DNA of 64,000 bases, taken from contig NZ_JALBWV010000026.1 of NCBI RefSeq assembly GCF_022678645.1, positions 51,863 to 115,862 on the forward strand, read 5' to 3'. A program made the position numbers and the translations under genes. Source of the stretch: Saccharopolyspora soli (GTDB taxonomy: Bacteria; Actinomycetota; Actinomycetes; Mycobacteriales; Pseudonocardiaceae). The stretch's first letter is position 1. Every line of letters starts with the position of its first letter. A model generated the notes under the pieces. The model made no database searches and was not told where the DNA came from. It saw nothing but the letters and a program-made list of their open reading frames with translations. Below are positions 26,547 through 34,223 of this stretch, piece after piece.

Positions 26547-27632
26547 ATGACGAAATCCGCACCGGTCTCGGCCCGTCGGGACCTCGCCGACGCTCCACTG
26601 CTGGTCGCCGCCCGCGGGGGTACACCGCGGCACACCCCGGTCTGGTTCATGCGGCAGGCGGGTCGTTCGCTGCCCGAGTACCGCCAACTCCGCGAAGGCG
26701 TGCCGATGTTGCAGGCGTGCCTGACCCCGGAGTTGATCAGCGAGATCACCCTGCAGCCGGTGCGACGCCACGGCGTGGACGCCGCGATCCTGTTCAGCGA
26801 CATCGTGCTGCCGCTGTACGCGGCGGGAATCGGCCTGGACATCGTGCCGGGAACCGGGCCGGTCGTGTCGAACCCGGTGCGCACCGCCGCGGACGTCGCC
26901 ACATTGCCGTCGCTGGATCCGGCTCAGGTCAGCCCGGTCGCCGACGCGGTCGGGCTGCTGGTTCACGAGCTGGGGCGGACGCCGCTGATCGGCTTCGCCG
27001 GGGCGCCGTTCACCCTGGCGTCCTACCTGGTGGAGGGCGGTCCGAGCCGCAACCACGAGCGCACCAAAGCGCTGATGCACTCGGACCCGCGGACCTGGCA
27101 CGCGCTGCTGGACAAGCTTGCGAGCACCACGCTGGAGTTCCTGCGGTTGCAGGTGGCGGCCGGAGTCGATGCGATCCAGCTCTTCGACTCCTGGGCCGGG
27201 GCGCTCTCGCAGCGCGACTACCGCGAGTTCGTGCTGCCGCACAGCCAACGGATCTTCACCGGTGTCGCCGAGATGTCGGACCTGCCGAAGATCCACTTCG
27301 GGGTGGGCACCGGGGAACTGCTCGGCGCGATGCGCGCGGCCGGTGCGGACGTGGTCGGCGTCGACTGGCGGGTGCCGCTGGACGAAGCCGCAGCCCGGCT
27401 GCACGCCGCGGAACCCAGCTGGGGCGCACCGGTGGTGCAGGGCAACCTCGACCCGGCGGTGCTGTTCGCCGGGTGGGACGCGGTGGAGCGCGAGGTGCGC
27501 CGGATCCTCGGCGAGGGCAAGGCCGCTGGCGGGCACATCTTCAACCTCGGCCACGGGGTGCTGCCGACCACCGAACCGGAGGTGCTCACCGGGATCGTCG
27601 AGCTGGTGCACACCGCGAGCGAGCAGCAGTGA
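26547..27632 (+). CDS. hemE: Uroporphyrinogen III decarboxylase
   Basis: This cytosolic enzyme removes four carboxyl groups from uroporphyrinogen III to give coproporphyrinogen III. The 361-residue protein has the N-terminal signature [14 protein letters not shown] at 33-46, [20 protein letters not shown] with the catalytic Asp, and [17 protein letters not shown]. The C-terminal [17 protein letters not shown] is also typical. The start codon has no strong ribosome binding site. The stop overlaps the next gene (TGATG), and hemY and hemQ follow, forming the coproporphyrin-dependent branch of heme synthesis. Confidence 0.96.
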   Translation: MTKSAPVSARRDLADAPLLVAARGGTPRHTPVWFMRQAGRSLPEYRQLREGVPMLQACLTPELISEITLQPVRRHGVDAAILFSDIVLPLYAAGIGLDIVPGTGPVVSNPVRTAADVATLPSLDPAQVSPVADAVGLLVHELGRTPLIGFAGAPFTLASYLVEGGPSRNHERTKALMHSDPRTWHALLDKLASTTLEFLRLQVAAGVDAIQLFDSWAGALSQRDYREFVLPHSQRIFTGVAEMSDLPKIHFGVGTGELLGAMRAAGADVVGVDWRVPLDEAAARLHAAEPSWGAPVVQGNLDPAVLFAGWDAVEREVRRILGEGKAAGGHIFNLGHGVLPTTEPEVLTGIVELVHTASEQQ

Positions 27633-29065
27633 TGTCGAACCGGATCGTGGTCGTCGGCGGTGGGATCGCAGGCTTGGCCGCCGCCCACCGGCTTCGCGTG
27701 GAACTGGGGCCGGACGCCGAGATCGTGCTGGTCGAGCAGAGCGATCGCCTCGGCGGCAAGCTGCGCACGGTCGAGCTGGCCGGTATCCGCTACGACGTCG
27801 GGTCGGAGGCGTTCCTGGCCCGGCGACCGGAAGTCCGGCAGCTCGCCGAGGAACTCGGGATCACCGAGGAGATCGTCCACCCCGGCAAGGCGTCCGCGAC
27901 GGTGCGCGCCGGTGGCCGCACCTGCCGGTTGCCAGGCGGAACGGTGATGGGTGTGCCCGCCTCCGCCGAGGCGGTGCAAGACGTGCTGTCCCCGGCCAGT
28001 GTGGCGGCGGTCCGCGCGGAGGCCGACCTGCCACCGGTGCGGCTCGACGGGGCGGACGCCTCGGTCGGCGAGCTGCTGCGCGGTCGGGTCGGCGATGAGG
28101 TCGTCGATCGGCTCGTCGAGCCGCTGCTGGGCGGGGTTTACGCGGGCAATGCCGACATGCTCGGCCTGCGGGCGACGATTCCGGCACTGGCCGCGGCGTT
28201 GGACGCCGGTGCGGAGTCGATCACCTCTGCGGCGGCTTCGGTGCTGCCCGCTCCGAAACCGGCCGCCGCGCCGCAGCCGGTGTTCGGCGCGTTCCGCCTC
28301 GGCTACCGGGAGCTGATCGACCGGTTGCTGATCGCCGCGGATGTCCGGCCTCGGCTGGGTTTGCCGGTGCGGGCGCTGGTTCGGACCGGATCCGGTTGGC
28401 GGCTGGAGATCGGCGCCGCGCCGAGCCCGGAGTTCCTGGACGCCGATGCCGTGGTGCTGGCGGTGCCCGCTCCGGCTGCTCGGCGGCTGCTCGCCGACGT
28501 CGTCCCGGTGGCGGCAGCGAAGCTGAGCGAGGTGCAGCTGGCATCCATGATCGTGGTCGGGCTGGCGCTGCCATCGGACGCGCAGCTGCCCGACGCCTCG
28601 GGTGTGCTCATCGCTCGCGGTGAGCGCCACGCGGACGGAACTCCGTTCACCGCCAAGGCGTTCACCTTCTCCAGCAACAAGTGGCCGCACTTGCGCGGCA
28701 CCGGCGGGGAGTTGCTGGTGCGCGGCTCGGTCGGCAGGTTCGGCGAGACCGCCGACCTGCAGTTGGACGACGCCGAGGTGTTGCGCCGGGTCCGCGCGGA
28801 CTTCGCGGAGCTGACCGGGATTTCCGCGGCGCCGGTGGACTCCGTGGCGGTGCGTTGGGGCGGTGGCGTGCCGCAGTACGGCGTGGGACACCTCGATCTC
28901 GTCGCCGACGTCGAACGAGCCGTCGCAGAAGTACCGGGGTTGGCCGTCGCGGGTGCCGCGCTGCACGGCGTCGGTGTCCCGGCGTGCATCGCGACCGGGA
29001 CCGCAGCCGCGACCGAAGTCACTCGGGACCTCCTGCAGGTTGGCCGCCGCGAGGTGGGACGATGA
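27632..29065 (+). CDS. hemY: Coproporphyrinogen III oxidase (HemY/CgoX type)
   Basis: This 477-residue FAD enzyme oxidises coproporphyrinogen III to coproporphyrin III in the actinobacterial heme route. The dinucleotide-binding motif [16 protein letters not shown] lies at residues 6-21, followed by [14 protein letters not shown]. The C-terminal FAD loop is [20 protein letters not shown]. The middle holds the amine-oxidase-like substrate domain ([20 protein letters not shown]). The ATG overlaps the hemE stop by 1 bp. Older annotations call this protein protoporphyrinogen oxidase (hemG), but the hemQ neighbour argues for the coproporphyrin pathway. Confidence 0.94.
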   Translation: MSNRIVVVGGGIAGLAAAHRLRVELGPDAEIVLVEQSDRLGGKLRTVELAGIRYDVGSEAFLARRPEVRQLAEELGITEEIVHPGKASATVRAGGRTCRLPGGTVMGVPASAEAVQDVLSPASVAAVRAEADLPPVRLDGADASVGELLRGRVGDEVVDRLVEPLLGGVYAGNADMLGLRATIPALAAALDAGAESITSAAASVLPAPKPAAAPQPVFGAFRLGYRELIDRLLIAADVRPRLGLPVRALVRTGSGWRLEIGAAPSPEFLDADAVVLAVPAPAARRLLADVVPVAAAKLSEVQLASMIVVGLALPSDAQLPDASGVLIARGERHADGTPFTAKAFTFSSNKWPHLRGTGGELLVRGSVGRFGETADLQLDDAEVLRRVRADFAELTGISAAPVDSVAVRWGGGVPQYGVGHLDLVADVERAVAEVPGLAVAGAALHGVGVPACIATGTAAATEVTRDLLQVGRREVGR

Positions 29066-29069
29066 ACCC

Positions 29070-29765
29070 ATGGCGCGGCTGAACTACAACGAGCTCAACG
29101 ACTCCATCCGCTACACCATGTGGTCGGTCTTCCGGATCGAGCAGGGCACCTTGCCCGAGGACCGGGCCAAGGCCGCGCAGCAGACCCAGGAGTACCTGGT
29201 CTCGCTGGCCGAATCCGGCGTTGTGGTCCGCGGTGTCTACGACGTCTCCGGGTTGCGGGCGGACGCCGACTTCATGATCTGGTGGCACGCGGAGCGAATC
29301 GAGGACGTGCAGGCCGCCTACACCGGATTCCGCCGGGAAACCGCACTGGGGCAGGCGTCCGAGCCGGTGTGGAGCAACGTCGCGCTGCACCGCCCGGCGG
29401 AGTTCAACAAGAGCCACATCCCGGCCTTCCTGGCCGGTGAGGAACCGCGCAAGTACCTCTGCGTCTACCCGTTCGTCCGCTCCTACGAGTGGTACCTGCT
29501 GCCGGACGACGAGCGCCGTACCATGCTGGCCGACCACGGCAAGGAAGCCCGCGACTACCCGGACGTCCGGGCGAACACGGTGGCGTCGTTCGCCCTCGGC
29601 GACTACGAGTGGATCCTGGCCTTCGAGGCCGACGAACTGCACCGGATCGTGGACCTGATGCGGCACCTGCGCGGCACCGAAGCCCGCCTGCACGTCCGCG
29701 AAGAGGTCCCGTTCTACACCGGCCACCGAGTCGACGTCGCAGACCTCGTCACCCGCCTGCCCTGA
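29070..29765 (+). CDS. hemQ: Coproheme decarboxylase (HemQ/ChdC)
   Basis: This 231-residue protein of the chlorite-dismutase superfamily converts coproheme III to heme b by two peroxide-dependent decarboxylations. Family traits include the N-terminal [29 protein letters not shown], the central loop [15 protein letters not shown], and [18 protein letters not shown] with the Tyr expected for substrate oxidation. The C-terminal block is [20 protein letters not shown]. The start lies 4 bp after the hemY stop. Coproporphyrin ferrochelatase, needed between HemY and HemQ, is not in the window. Confidence 0.96.
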   Translation: MARLNYNELNDSIRYTMWSVFRIEQGTLPEDRAKAAQQTQEYLVSLAESGVVVRGVYDVSGLRADADFMIWWHAERIEDVQAAYTGFRRETALGQASEPVWSNVALHRPAEFNKSHIPAFLAGEEPRKYLCVYPFVRSYEWYLLPDDERRTMLADHGKEARDYPDVRANTVASFALGDYEWILAFEADELHRIVDLMRHLRGTEARLHVREEVPFYTGHRVDVADLVTRLP

Positions 29766-29776
29766 GGAGAGGCCAG

Positions 29777-29807
29777 TAGCGCTACTTCAGCGCTTTTGCG
29801 CTAAAAT
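29777..29807 (+). promoter_or_regulatory. VapBC promoter with GCGCT operator half-sites
   Basis: TAAAAT at 29802-29807 is a -10 box 6 nt before the vapB ATG, so the transcript is probably leaderless. It is packed with half-sites: the palindrome TAGCGCTA at 29777-29784, the inverted pair AGCGC/GCGCT at 29789-29802, and another GCGCT at 29809-29813. This fits autorepression by a ribbon-helix-helix antitoxin and its toxin complex. Confidence 0.7.
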
Positions 29808-29813
29808 GGCGCT

Positions 29814-30050
29814 ATGGCCACCATTCAGATTCGGGACATCCCAGACGAGGACTACGAGACGCTGCGCATGGACGCGCGGGCGGAAGGGAAGTCCCTCCAG
29901 GCGTACATGCGCGAGGCGGCGATCGAGCGTGCCCGCCGTGCGCGAAAGGCTGCTGTGATCAGCGAAATGCGGCGGATCGCGGAGCGGAACACGGGAACCG
30001 GTATCACCGTTGAATCGATCTTGGCTGCGCGGGACGAGGATCGCCGGTGA
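29814..30050 (+). CDS. vapB: VapB/FitA-type ribbon-helix-helix antitoxin
   Basis: This is a 78-residue protein. The N-terminal strand MATIQIRDIPDEDYETLRMDA and helices (AEGKSLQAYMREAAIERARR) form a FitA-like ribbon-helix-helix DNA-binding domain. The C-terminal part (about 45-78) would wrap around the toxin. The start follows a near-perfect leaderless promoter. The stop overlaps the toxin start as GTGA, as is usual in these operons. It should neutralise the downstream PIN toxin and repress its own promoter. Confidence 0.9.
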   Translation: MATIQIRDIPDEDYETLRMDARAEGKSLQAYMREAAIERARRARKAAVISEMRRIAERNTGTGITVESILAARDEDRR

Positions 30051-30448
30051 ACGAACTCGCCGTCGTGGATGCATCGGCCGCGGTGTTCGCACTGGCCGAC
30101 CCGAGTCCAGCGGCTGATGAGCTCGCGACCCGCCTGGCCGGGGCTGAGTGTCACGCGCCGCATCTCGTGGACGCCGAGGTCGGAAACATGATGAGGCGGA
30201 ATCTCAGGCAGGGAATCGTCGATGAGGAGACCGCCGCCTCGGTGATCCGCGCGACGCGGAGCCTCGTGGATCGACGCTACGCCCACGCGGCACTCGTCGA
30301 CACCGCGTGGGAATTGCGCGGCGCGATCACCTTCTACGACGCCTTGTACGTCGCACTGGCGGCGAGCTTGGACGTCCCGCTGCTGACGGCCGACGCGAAA
30401 CTTTCTCGCGCTCCGAAACTTCCGTGCAAGGTCGAAGTCGTCGGATGA
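30047..30448 (+). CDS. vapC: VapC-type PIN-domain ribonuclease toxin
   Basis: This 133-residue protein is a single PIN domain with the acidic residues expected for Mg-dependent RNA cleavage: D8 (VVDASA), a Glu in VDAEVGNMM, an Asp in FYDALYVALA and an Asp in LLTADAKL. VapC toxins cleave tRNA or rRNA when released from VapB. The GTG start overlaps the antitoxin stop. All catalytic residues are present, so the toxin is probably active. It converges with msrB, leaving 4 bp between stop codons. Confidence 0.92.
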   Translation: MNELAVVDASAAVFALADPSPAADELATRLAGAECHAPHLVDAEVGNMMRRNLRQGIVDEETAASVIRATRSLVDRRYAHAALVDTAWELRGAITFYDALYVALAASLDVPLLTADAKLSRAPKLPCKVEVVG

Positions 30449-30452
30449 CCGG

Positions 30453-30872
30453 TCATTCCGCCGGGATTAGGCGGACGGCGATTGAGTTGATGCAGTAGCG
30501 CTGGTCGGTGGGGGTGGGGTAGCCCTCGCCCTCGAAGACGTGGCCGAGGTGGCCGTGGCAGGCGGCGCACAGCACCTCCGTGCGGGCCATGCCCAGCGAC
30601 CGGTCCTCGCGGAGGATCAGCGCGTCGCTGTCGGCCGGGTCGTAGAACGACGGCCAGCCGCAGTGCGACTCGAACTTGGTGTCGCTGCGGAACAACTCGG
30701 CACCGCAGCCCCGGCACTCGTACACCCCGACCGTCTTGGTGTCGACGTACTCGCCCTGCCAGGCCGGTTCGGTGGCGGCTTGGCGCAGCACCGCGTACTC
30801 GTTCGGGCTGAGCTGCTCCTGCCACTCCTGCTCGGTTTTGGTGACCTTCGGCTTGCCTGCGACCTGATCCAT
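30453..30872 (-). CDS. msrB: Peptide-methionine (R)-S-oxide reductase
   Basis: This cytosolic repair enzyme reduces the R epimer of methionine sulfoxide in proteins. The 139 residues carry the structural zinc site (C53, C56, C102, C105 in two CxxC pairs), GWPSF, and the catalytic RYCINS motif with C127. The His and substrate residues lie in CHGHLGHVF. The length is normal. The gene follows the heme cluster as in M. tuberculosis (Rv2674), with VapBC inserted between. Confidence 0.96.
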   Translation of the reverse strand: MDQVAGKPKVTKTEQEWQEQLSPNEYAVLRQAATEPAWQGEYVDTKTVGVYECRGCGAELFRSDTKFESHCGWPSFYDPADSDALILREDRSLGMARTEVLCAACHGHLGHVFEGEGYPTPTDQRYCINSIAVRLIPAE

Positions 30873-30917
30873 GCTTCCAAGCTAATCCGTGCGGAGATCA
30901 ACTGCACAGATGCGGTT

Positions 30918-31997
30918 TCAGATCGAGTCGAACCCCACTGCGGCCGACTTCGCTCCTCGGGTGGTGGCCAGCTGCTCGGCCTCGACTGCCACCTCGGCGC
31001 GAGTGGTGGAGCGCAAGGTGCGGAAGGCCGTCACGTCGACCTGTAGTTGGTGGCCCGCTTTCTTGGCCCGCCAGGTCCCGACGATCTCGCCATCGACTAG
31101 CAGCGCCCCAGGCGAGGCGACCGCCCGCCAGAGGGCCTTTCGGTGCGTCGGGTCGGGCAGCAACTGCGTGCGGTCCCGTGCCTGAAGATACGGATCGCCG
31201 GTCGGCAACAGCCGAACGCCGCGCGGTGTCGGCGGCGAACTGAGCGCAGTGGTGGCTTCCGGTGCGAACCACGAGCGCTTGCCGTCGACGGAGATCTCGA
31301 CGAGATCGGTCGACCAGACCGGTCGCAGCACGTTGGCGTTGGTGCCGAGGAACGCGGCCAGGTCGGCGATCGAGCTCGGACCGAGCACCCGCAGGCAGTC
31401 CCGGATCAGCTCGTCTAGGCGGGCGGTCTGGTGCGGCACGTGCCAGTTCGGAGCTGCTGTGATGCGCAGCCGCCCGGATTCGCGGACCAGTCGGATGCCA
31501 GCCGCCAACCCGGCCTGCAAGTACAGCGAGTAGAAGACGTGGGTCGACTCGCACGCCCGGCACCACGCCGAGGCTTCGGGGACCTCGCGGGTGACGGCAG
31601 CGCTCAGCGAGCCTCGATCCGTCGGTTCGAGCGAATACTCGCGCATCGCCGTGACGGTCTTGCCGAACACCGCCAGCGGAGCGCCGACGGATTTCATGAT
31701 GGGCATGCGGGCCAGCACATCGGCATCCGACAACGGGTAGAGCTGGTCGGCCAACCTCGGGAGGTCGGCGACGCGGTGGAGGTGGGCACTGCCGCGCACC
31801 GACCAGGCGAGAGCCAGCGCGTCCGGGATTTCGGCTCCGGGCATCCGCGTGCGTACCGATTGCACCGCCGATCCAGCAGGGCTGTCCGGCACGCCGAGCG
31901 GCAGCACGGCGAGTTCGTCGATTGCGGCGGCGGAGCGGTCCAGTTGCTGGACCGCGTACCGGTAGGCCAGGACGCGGTCCCGATCGATCTCGATCAT
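30918..31997 (-). CDS. AlkZ-like winged-helix DNA glycosylase family protein
   Basis: This 359-residue protein matches the winged-helix family that includes the interstrand-crosslink glycosylases AlkZ and YcaQ. Recognisable blocks are RVLAYRYAVQQLDR at the N-terminus, LALAWSVRGSAHLHR, and SIADLAAFLGTNANVLRPVW in a winged-helix part. The C-terminal LLVDGEIVGTWRAKK is typical of the last domain. The catalytic QxQ/QxD motif of proven glycosylases is not obvious; the RGSAHLHR region could take its place. The ATG has GAGG 4 nt upstream. Enzymatic activity is therefore uncertain. Confidence 0.82.
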   Translation of the reverse strand: MIEIDRDRVLAYRYAVQQLDRSAAAIDELAVLPLGVPDSPAGSAVQSVRTRMPGAEIPDALALAWSVRGSAHLHRVADLPRLADQLYPLSDADVLARMPIMKSVGAPLAVFGKTVTAMREYSLEPTDRGSLSAAVTREVPEASAWCRACESTHVFYSLYLQAGLAAGIRLVRESGRLRITAAPNWHVPHQTARLDELIRDCLRVLGPSSIADLAAFLGTNANVLRPVWSTDLVEISVDGKRSWFAPEATTALSSPPTPRGVRLLPTGDPYLQARDRTQLLPDPTHRKALWRAVASPGALLVDGEIVGTWRAKKAGHQLQVDVTAFRTLRSTTRAEVAVEAEQLATTRGAKSAAVGFDSI

Positions 31998-32049
31998 CAC
32001 ACCTCGATTCGGTGGCGGAGGGCCAAGAATGCCCTGGCACCCCGACAAG

Positions 32050-32346
32050 TCAGCCGAGGAAGGTGGTGAACATGAACGCGACCGCGTTCCAGATCGTGAA
32101 CAGCACGCCGAGCAGGATCAGCACGACGACCCCGACGGCCACCAACCGGCGGTGGCCGTCGGCGCGGTTCACGCTCTGCGCGAAGTCGTCCACGCCGCGC
32201 AGCATGCCCTCCACGGTGGCCTCCGAGTTCGGCCGCTGCATCCGGTCGCGGTGCGCCGCGAATGCCTGGACCTCGGGATCCTCCGGGTCGAGCCCGTCCA
32301 GGTCGTCGCTCAAGCGGCCGGTCTCGTCCGGATCGCCTCGCTCCAT
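32050..32346 (-). CDS. Small single-span membrane protein
   Basis: This 98-residue protein is not a recognised family. Its first 70 residues are acidic and hydrophilic (DPDETGRLSDDLDGLDPEDP). A C-terminal hydrophobic segment follows (LVAVGVVVLILLGVLFTIWNAVAFMF), suggesting a tail-anchored protein with its N-terminus in the cytosol. The ATG lies 6 nt after TACGGT, a leaderless -10 box on the minus strand. The stop lies about 50 bp before the AlkZ-like gene, so the two may be one operon. Confidence 0.7.
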   Translation of the reverse strand: MERGDPDETGRLSDDLDGLDPEDPEVQAFAAHRDRMQRPNSEATVEGMLRGVDDFAQSVNRADGHRRLVAVGVVVLILLGVLFTIWNAVAFMFTTFLG

Positions 32347-32352
32347 CGCACC

Positions 32353-32358
32353 ACCGTA
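32353..32358 (-). promoter_or_regulatory. -10 box of a leaderless promoter for the small membrane protein
   Basis: On the minus strand TACGGT fits TAnnnT and ends 6 nt before the ATG. There is no Shine-Dalgarno sequence. Confidence 0.5.
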
Positions 32359-32538
32359 GCGCCTGGCAATCGCCGCGAAGGATGTCGGTCTCAACCGGAT
32401 TGTCCGAAGTCGCGCGGCGGCGCGAGCGGGGTTCACCGGATTGATCGACCGCCGCCGCGCGCCGTCCGGAGAATTCCGGTTCGGCCCAGTGCCGATGGAT
32501 ACATTCGCCGCACTCCATTCGGGACCTGGGAGGCGTCG

Positions 32539-33315
32539 ATGAGCGAGCAGCCAACGGAAACCAACGGCCTGTTCCGGCCCGAGTTGGAGGTCACGCCCCC
32601 GGAGCGGCAGCGGCGCTGGACCGTCCTGCTGCGACTGCTGTTGCTGATCCCGCACTTCATCGTGCTGTGGTTGGTGTCCATCGCGGCCGGGGTGGTGCTG
32701 ATCATCGGCTGGTTCGCCGCGCTGTTCCTGGGACGCTTGCCGGAGTGGATCTCCGGGTTCCTGATCCTGTTCGTCGGCTACCAGACACGGGTGGCCGCGT
32801 CGAACATGCTGCTGGTCGACTGGTACCCGCCGTTCGTGGTCGGCCAGCCGGGCTACCCGGTCCAGGTGGACGTCCGGTCCGGCAGGCTCAACCGGTGGGC
32901 GGTGTTCTTCCGCCTCATCCTGGTGATCCCGGCGGCGATCGTGAGTGCGGTCGTCGCGCAGGGCTGGTGCGTGCTGGCGTTCTTCATCTGGCTGATCGTG
33001 CTGGTCATGGGCCGCAACCCGCGACCGATCTTCGACGCCTCCGCCGCCGTGCTGCGCTACAGCTACCGCACGAACGCCTACTTCTACCTGCTGACCGGCG
33101 CGTATCCCAGGAAGCTGTTCGGCGACTCGCACGCGGAGGAGAACCCGCCGCGCCAGTCGCCCGGCACGCGCCCACTGGTGATGTCCAAGGGCGGGCGGAT
33201 CCTGCTGATCGCGTTCATCGTGCTCGGGGCGATCGGTCTGGTCAGCAACGGCGTCGTGCAGTCGCTCACCAAGCCCGGTTACGAGTACCAGCACGAATAC
33301 GACTACGGCCGCTGA
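32539..33315 (+). CDS. DUF4389 domain membrane protein
   Basis: This 258-residue protein has pairs of hydrophobic segments: LLRLLLLIPHFIVLWLVSIA, then VVLIIGWFAALFLGRLPEW, and the same pattern again at FFRLILVIPAAIVSAVVAQG and VLAFFIWLIVLVMGRNP. This internal repeat marks the DUF4389 family. A last membrane helix lies near the C-terminus (ILLIAFIVLGAIGLVSNGVV). GGGAGG sits 7 nt before the ATG, and TACATT at 32500 is a -10 candidate. The function of the family is unknown. Confidence 0.88.
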   Translation: MSEQPTETNGLFRPELEVTPPERQRRWTVLLRLLLLIPHFIVLWLVSIAAGVVLIIGWFAALFLGRLPEWISGFLILFVGYQTRVAASNMLLVDWYPPFVVGQPGYPVQVDVRSGRLNRWAVFFRLILVIPAAIVSAVVAQGWCVLAFFIWLIVLVMGRNPRPIFDASAAVLRYSYRTNAYFYLLTGAYPRKLFGDSHAEENPPRQSPGTRPLVMSKGGRILLIAFIVLGAIGLVSNGVVQSLTKPGYEYQHEYDYGR

Positions 33316-33319
33316 CCCG

Positions 33320-33862
33320 TCACACCACGGCTTCCGACCAGGCGCGGCGGAGGATCTCCTCGACGGTCTGCTCCGGGGTTTGCTCGGAAGTGTCCAACCA
33401 CAGGCCCAGGCGCGGCGTCTGCTCGCGCAGCACCTCGTCGAGTTCGGTGATCGCCCAGCTGTCGTAGGCGGTCTTGCCGCGTCCTGCCTCGCGCGCCGCG
33501 ATCGCCTCCGGAGCCGGGGCGAGCACGACGACCAGCAGCGGGCGGCTGCGGATCTGACCGGTCAGCTCGGCCAGGTGTTCGCCCAGCACCACGTCCTGGG
33601 CGACGACGGTGAACCCTTCGGCGAAATACGCGTCTGCGGTCTGCGCGGTCAACCGGTGTCGCAGCCGCAGTTGGCGCAACGCTTCGTCCGACGGCGCGGC
33701 GGACATCTCCTCGCGACCGCTGACCACCATGCGGCGGAAGATGTCGCCGCGCACGTGCACCGAACGCGGTAGCCGCTCGGCGACGCCCTGCGCGATGGTC
33801 GACTTGCCTGCGGCCTGGATGCCGGTGATCAGCACGATGGCCCGGTTGCCTTCGCCGAACAT
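33320..33862 (-). CDS. P-loop kinase/AAA-type ATPase, possible small-molecule kinase
   Basis: This 180-residue cytosolic protein starts with IVLITGIQAAGKSTIAQ, a Walker A motif typical of small kinases. It continues with VHVRGDIFRRMVVSG and TVVAQDVVLGE, which fit the nucleotide kinase or chloramphenicol-phosphotransferase-like fold. REAGRGKTAYD may be the lid. The ATG has AGGAGAGG directly upstream. The stop converges with the DUF4389 gene, leaving 4 bp. The substrate is unknown. Confidence 0.82.
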   Translation of the reverse strand: MFGEGNRAIVLITGIQAAGKSTIAQGVAERLPRSVHVRGDIFRRMVVSGREEMSAAPSDEALRQLRLRHRLTAQTADAYFAEGFTVVAQDVVLGEHLAELTGQIRSRPLLVVVLAPAPEAIAAREAGRGKTAYDSWAITELDEVLREQTPRLGLWLDTSEQTPEQTVEEILRRAWSEAVV

Positions 33863-34071
33863 GCCTCTCCTCGATTCGAAGGAGTCGATCTTCTCACCCG
33901 GTTGGCCCTGTTGTCGCACACATTTTGCATCCGGTTACAGATCGCAATGCGTTCATGTGCCCTGTTCAGCACGTCGGACGACAGCGTTTCGCTCGGCCAG
34001 CGGTGTTCGGATTGCTCCGGTAGCGAGCACCATCGCAACTGCTGGTATTCGCCACGAAGCGGGAGGCCGTT

Positions 34072-34176
34072 ATGGTCCGCACCGAAGCCGAGCGCGCTCC
34101 TCAAGCCCAGGGTGGCTGCAGCTGTTGCAGCAGCTGCACTGGTCCTTCCTGTGGCTGCTGCTCAAGCTGCGGCTGA
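34072..34176 (+). CDS. Cysteine-rich 34-residue peptide with two CxCCSSC motifs
   Basis: This small gene is below usual size cut-offs. Evidence for it is the strong site GGGAGG ending 5 nt before the ATG, and a hairpin terminator 7 bp after the stop. The peptide has a charged N-terminal half (MVRTEAERAPQAQ, residues 1-13), then Gly-Gly, then CSCCSSCTGPSCGCCSSC from residue 16 to 33, then Gly. Eight of the last 19 residues are Cys (16, 18, 19, 22, 27, 29, 30, 33). They form two copies of CxCCSSC joined by TGPS. This looks like either a metal-binding peptide or a RiPP precursor with a leader and a core after GG. No cyclodehydratase, LanB-like or radical-SAM gene is nearby. The other reading frames across it give poor proteins. 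No experimental or database support was available. Confidence 0.65.
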   Translation: MVRTEAERAPQAQGGCSCCSSCTGPSCGCCSSCG

Positions 34177-34183
34177 GCAGTAG

Positions 34184-34223
34184 GGCCTGCCCGGGGTGTT
34201 TGCGGGATCACCCCGGGCAGGCC
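34184..34223. terminator. 15-bp hairpin terminator shared by convergent genes
   Basis: GGCCTGCCCGGGGTG pairs perfectly with CACCCCGGGCAGGCC around a 10-nt loop. It follows the small Cys-rich gene by 7 bp and overlaps the last codons of the convergent hydrolase gene. It could stop transcripts from both sides; there is no T-run. Confidence 0.7.

Noticed and set aside
33902..34183. 93-codon frame overlapping the Cys-rich peptide gene in another phase
   Set aside because: It begins with TTG, has no ribosome binding site, and ends in an Ala/Val run that mirrors the Cys-coding repeat. The shorter frame at 34072 has the better signals.
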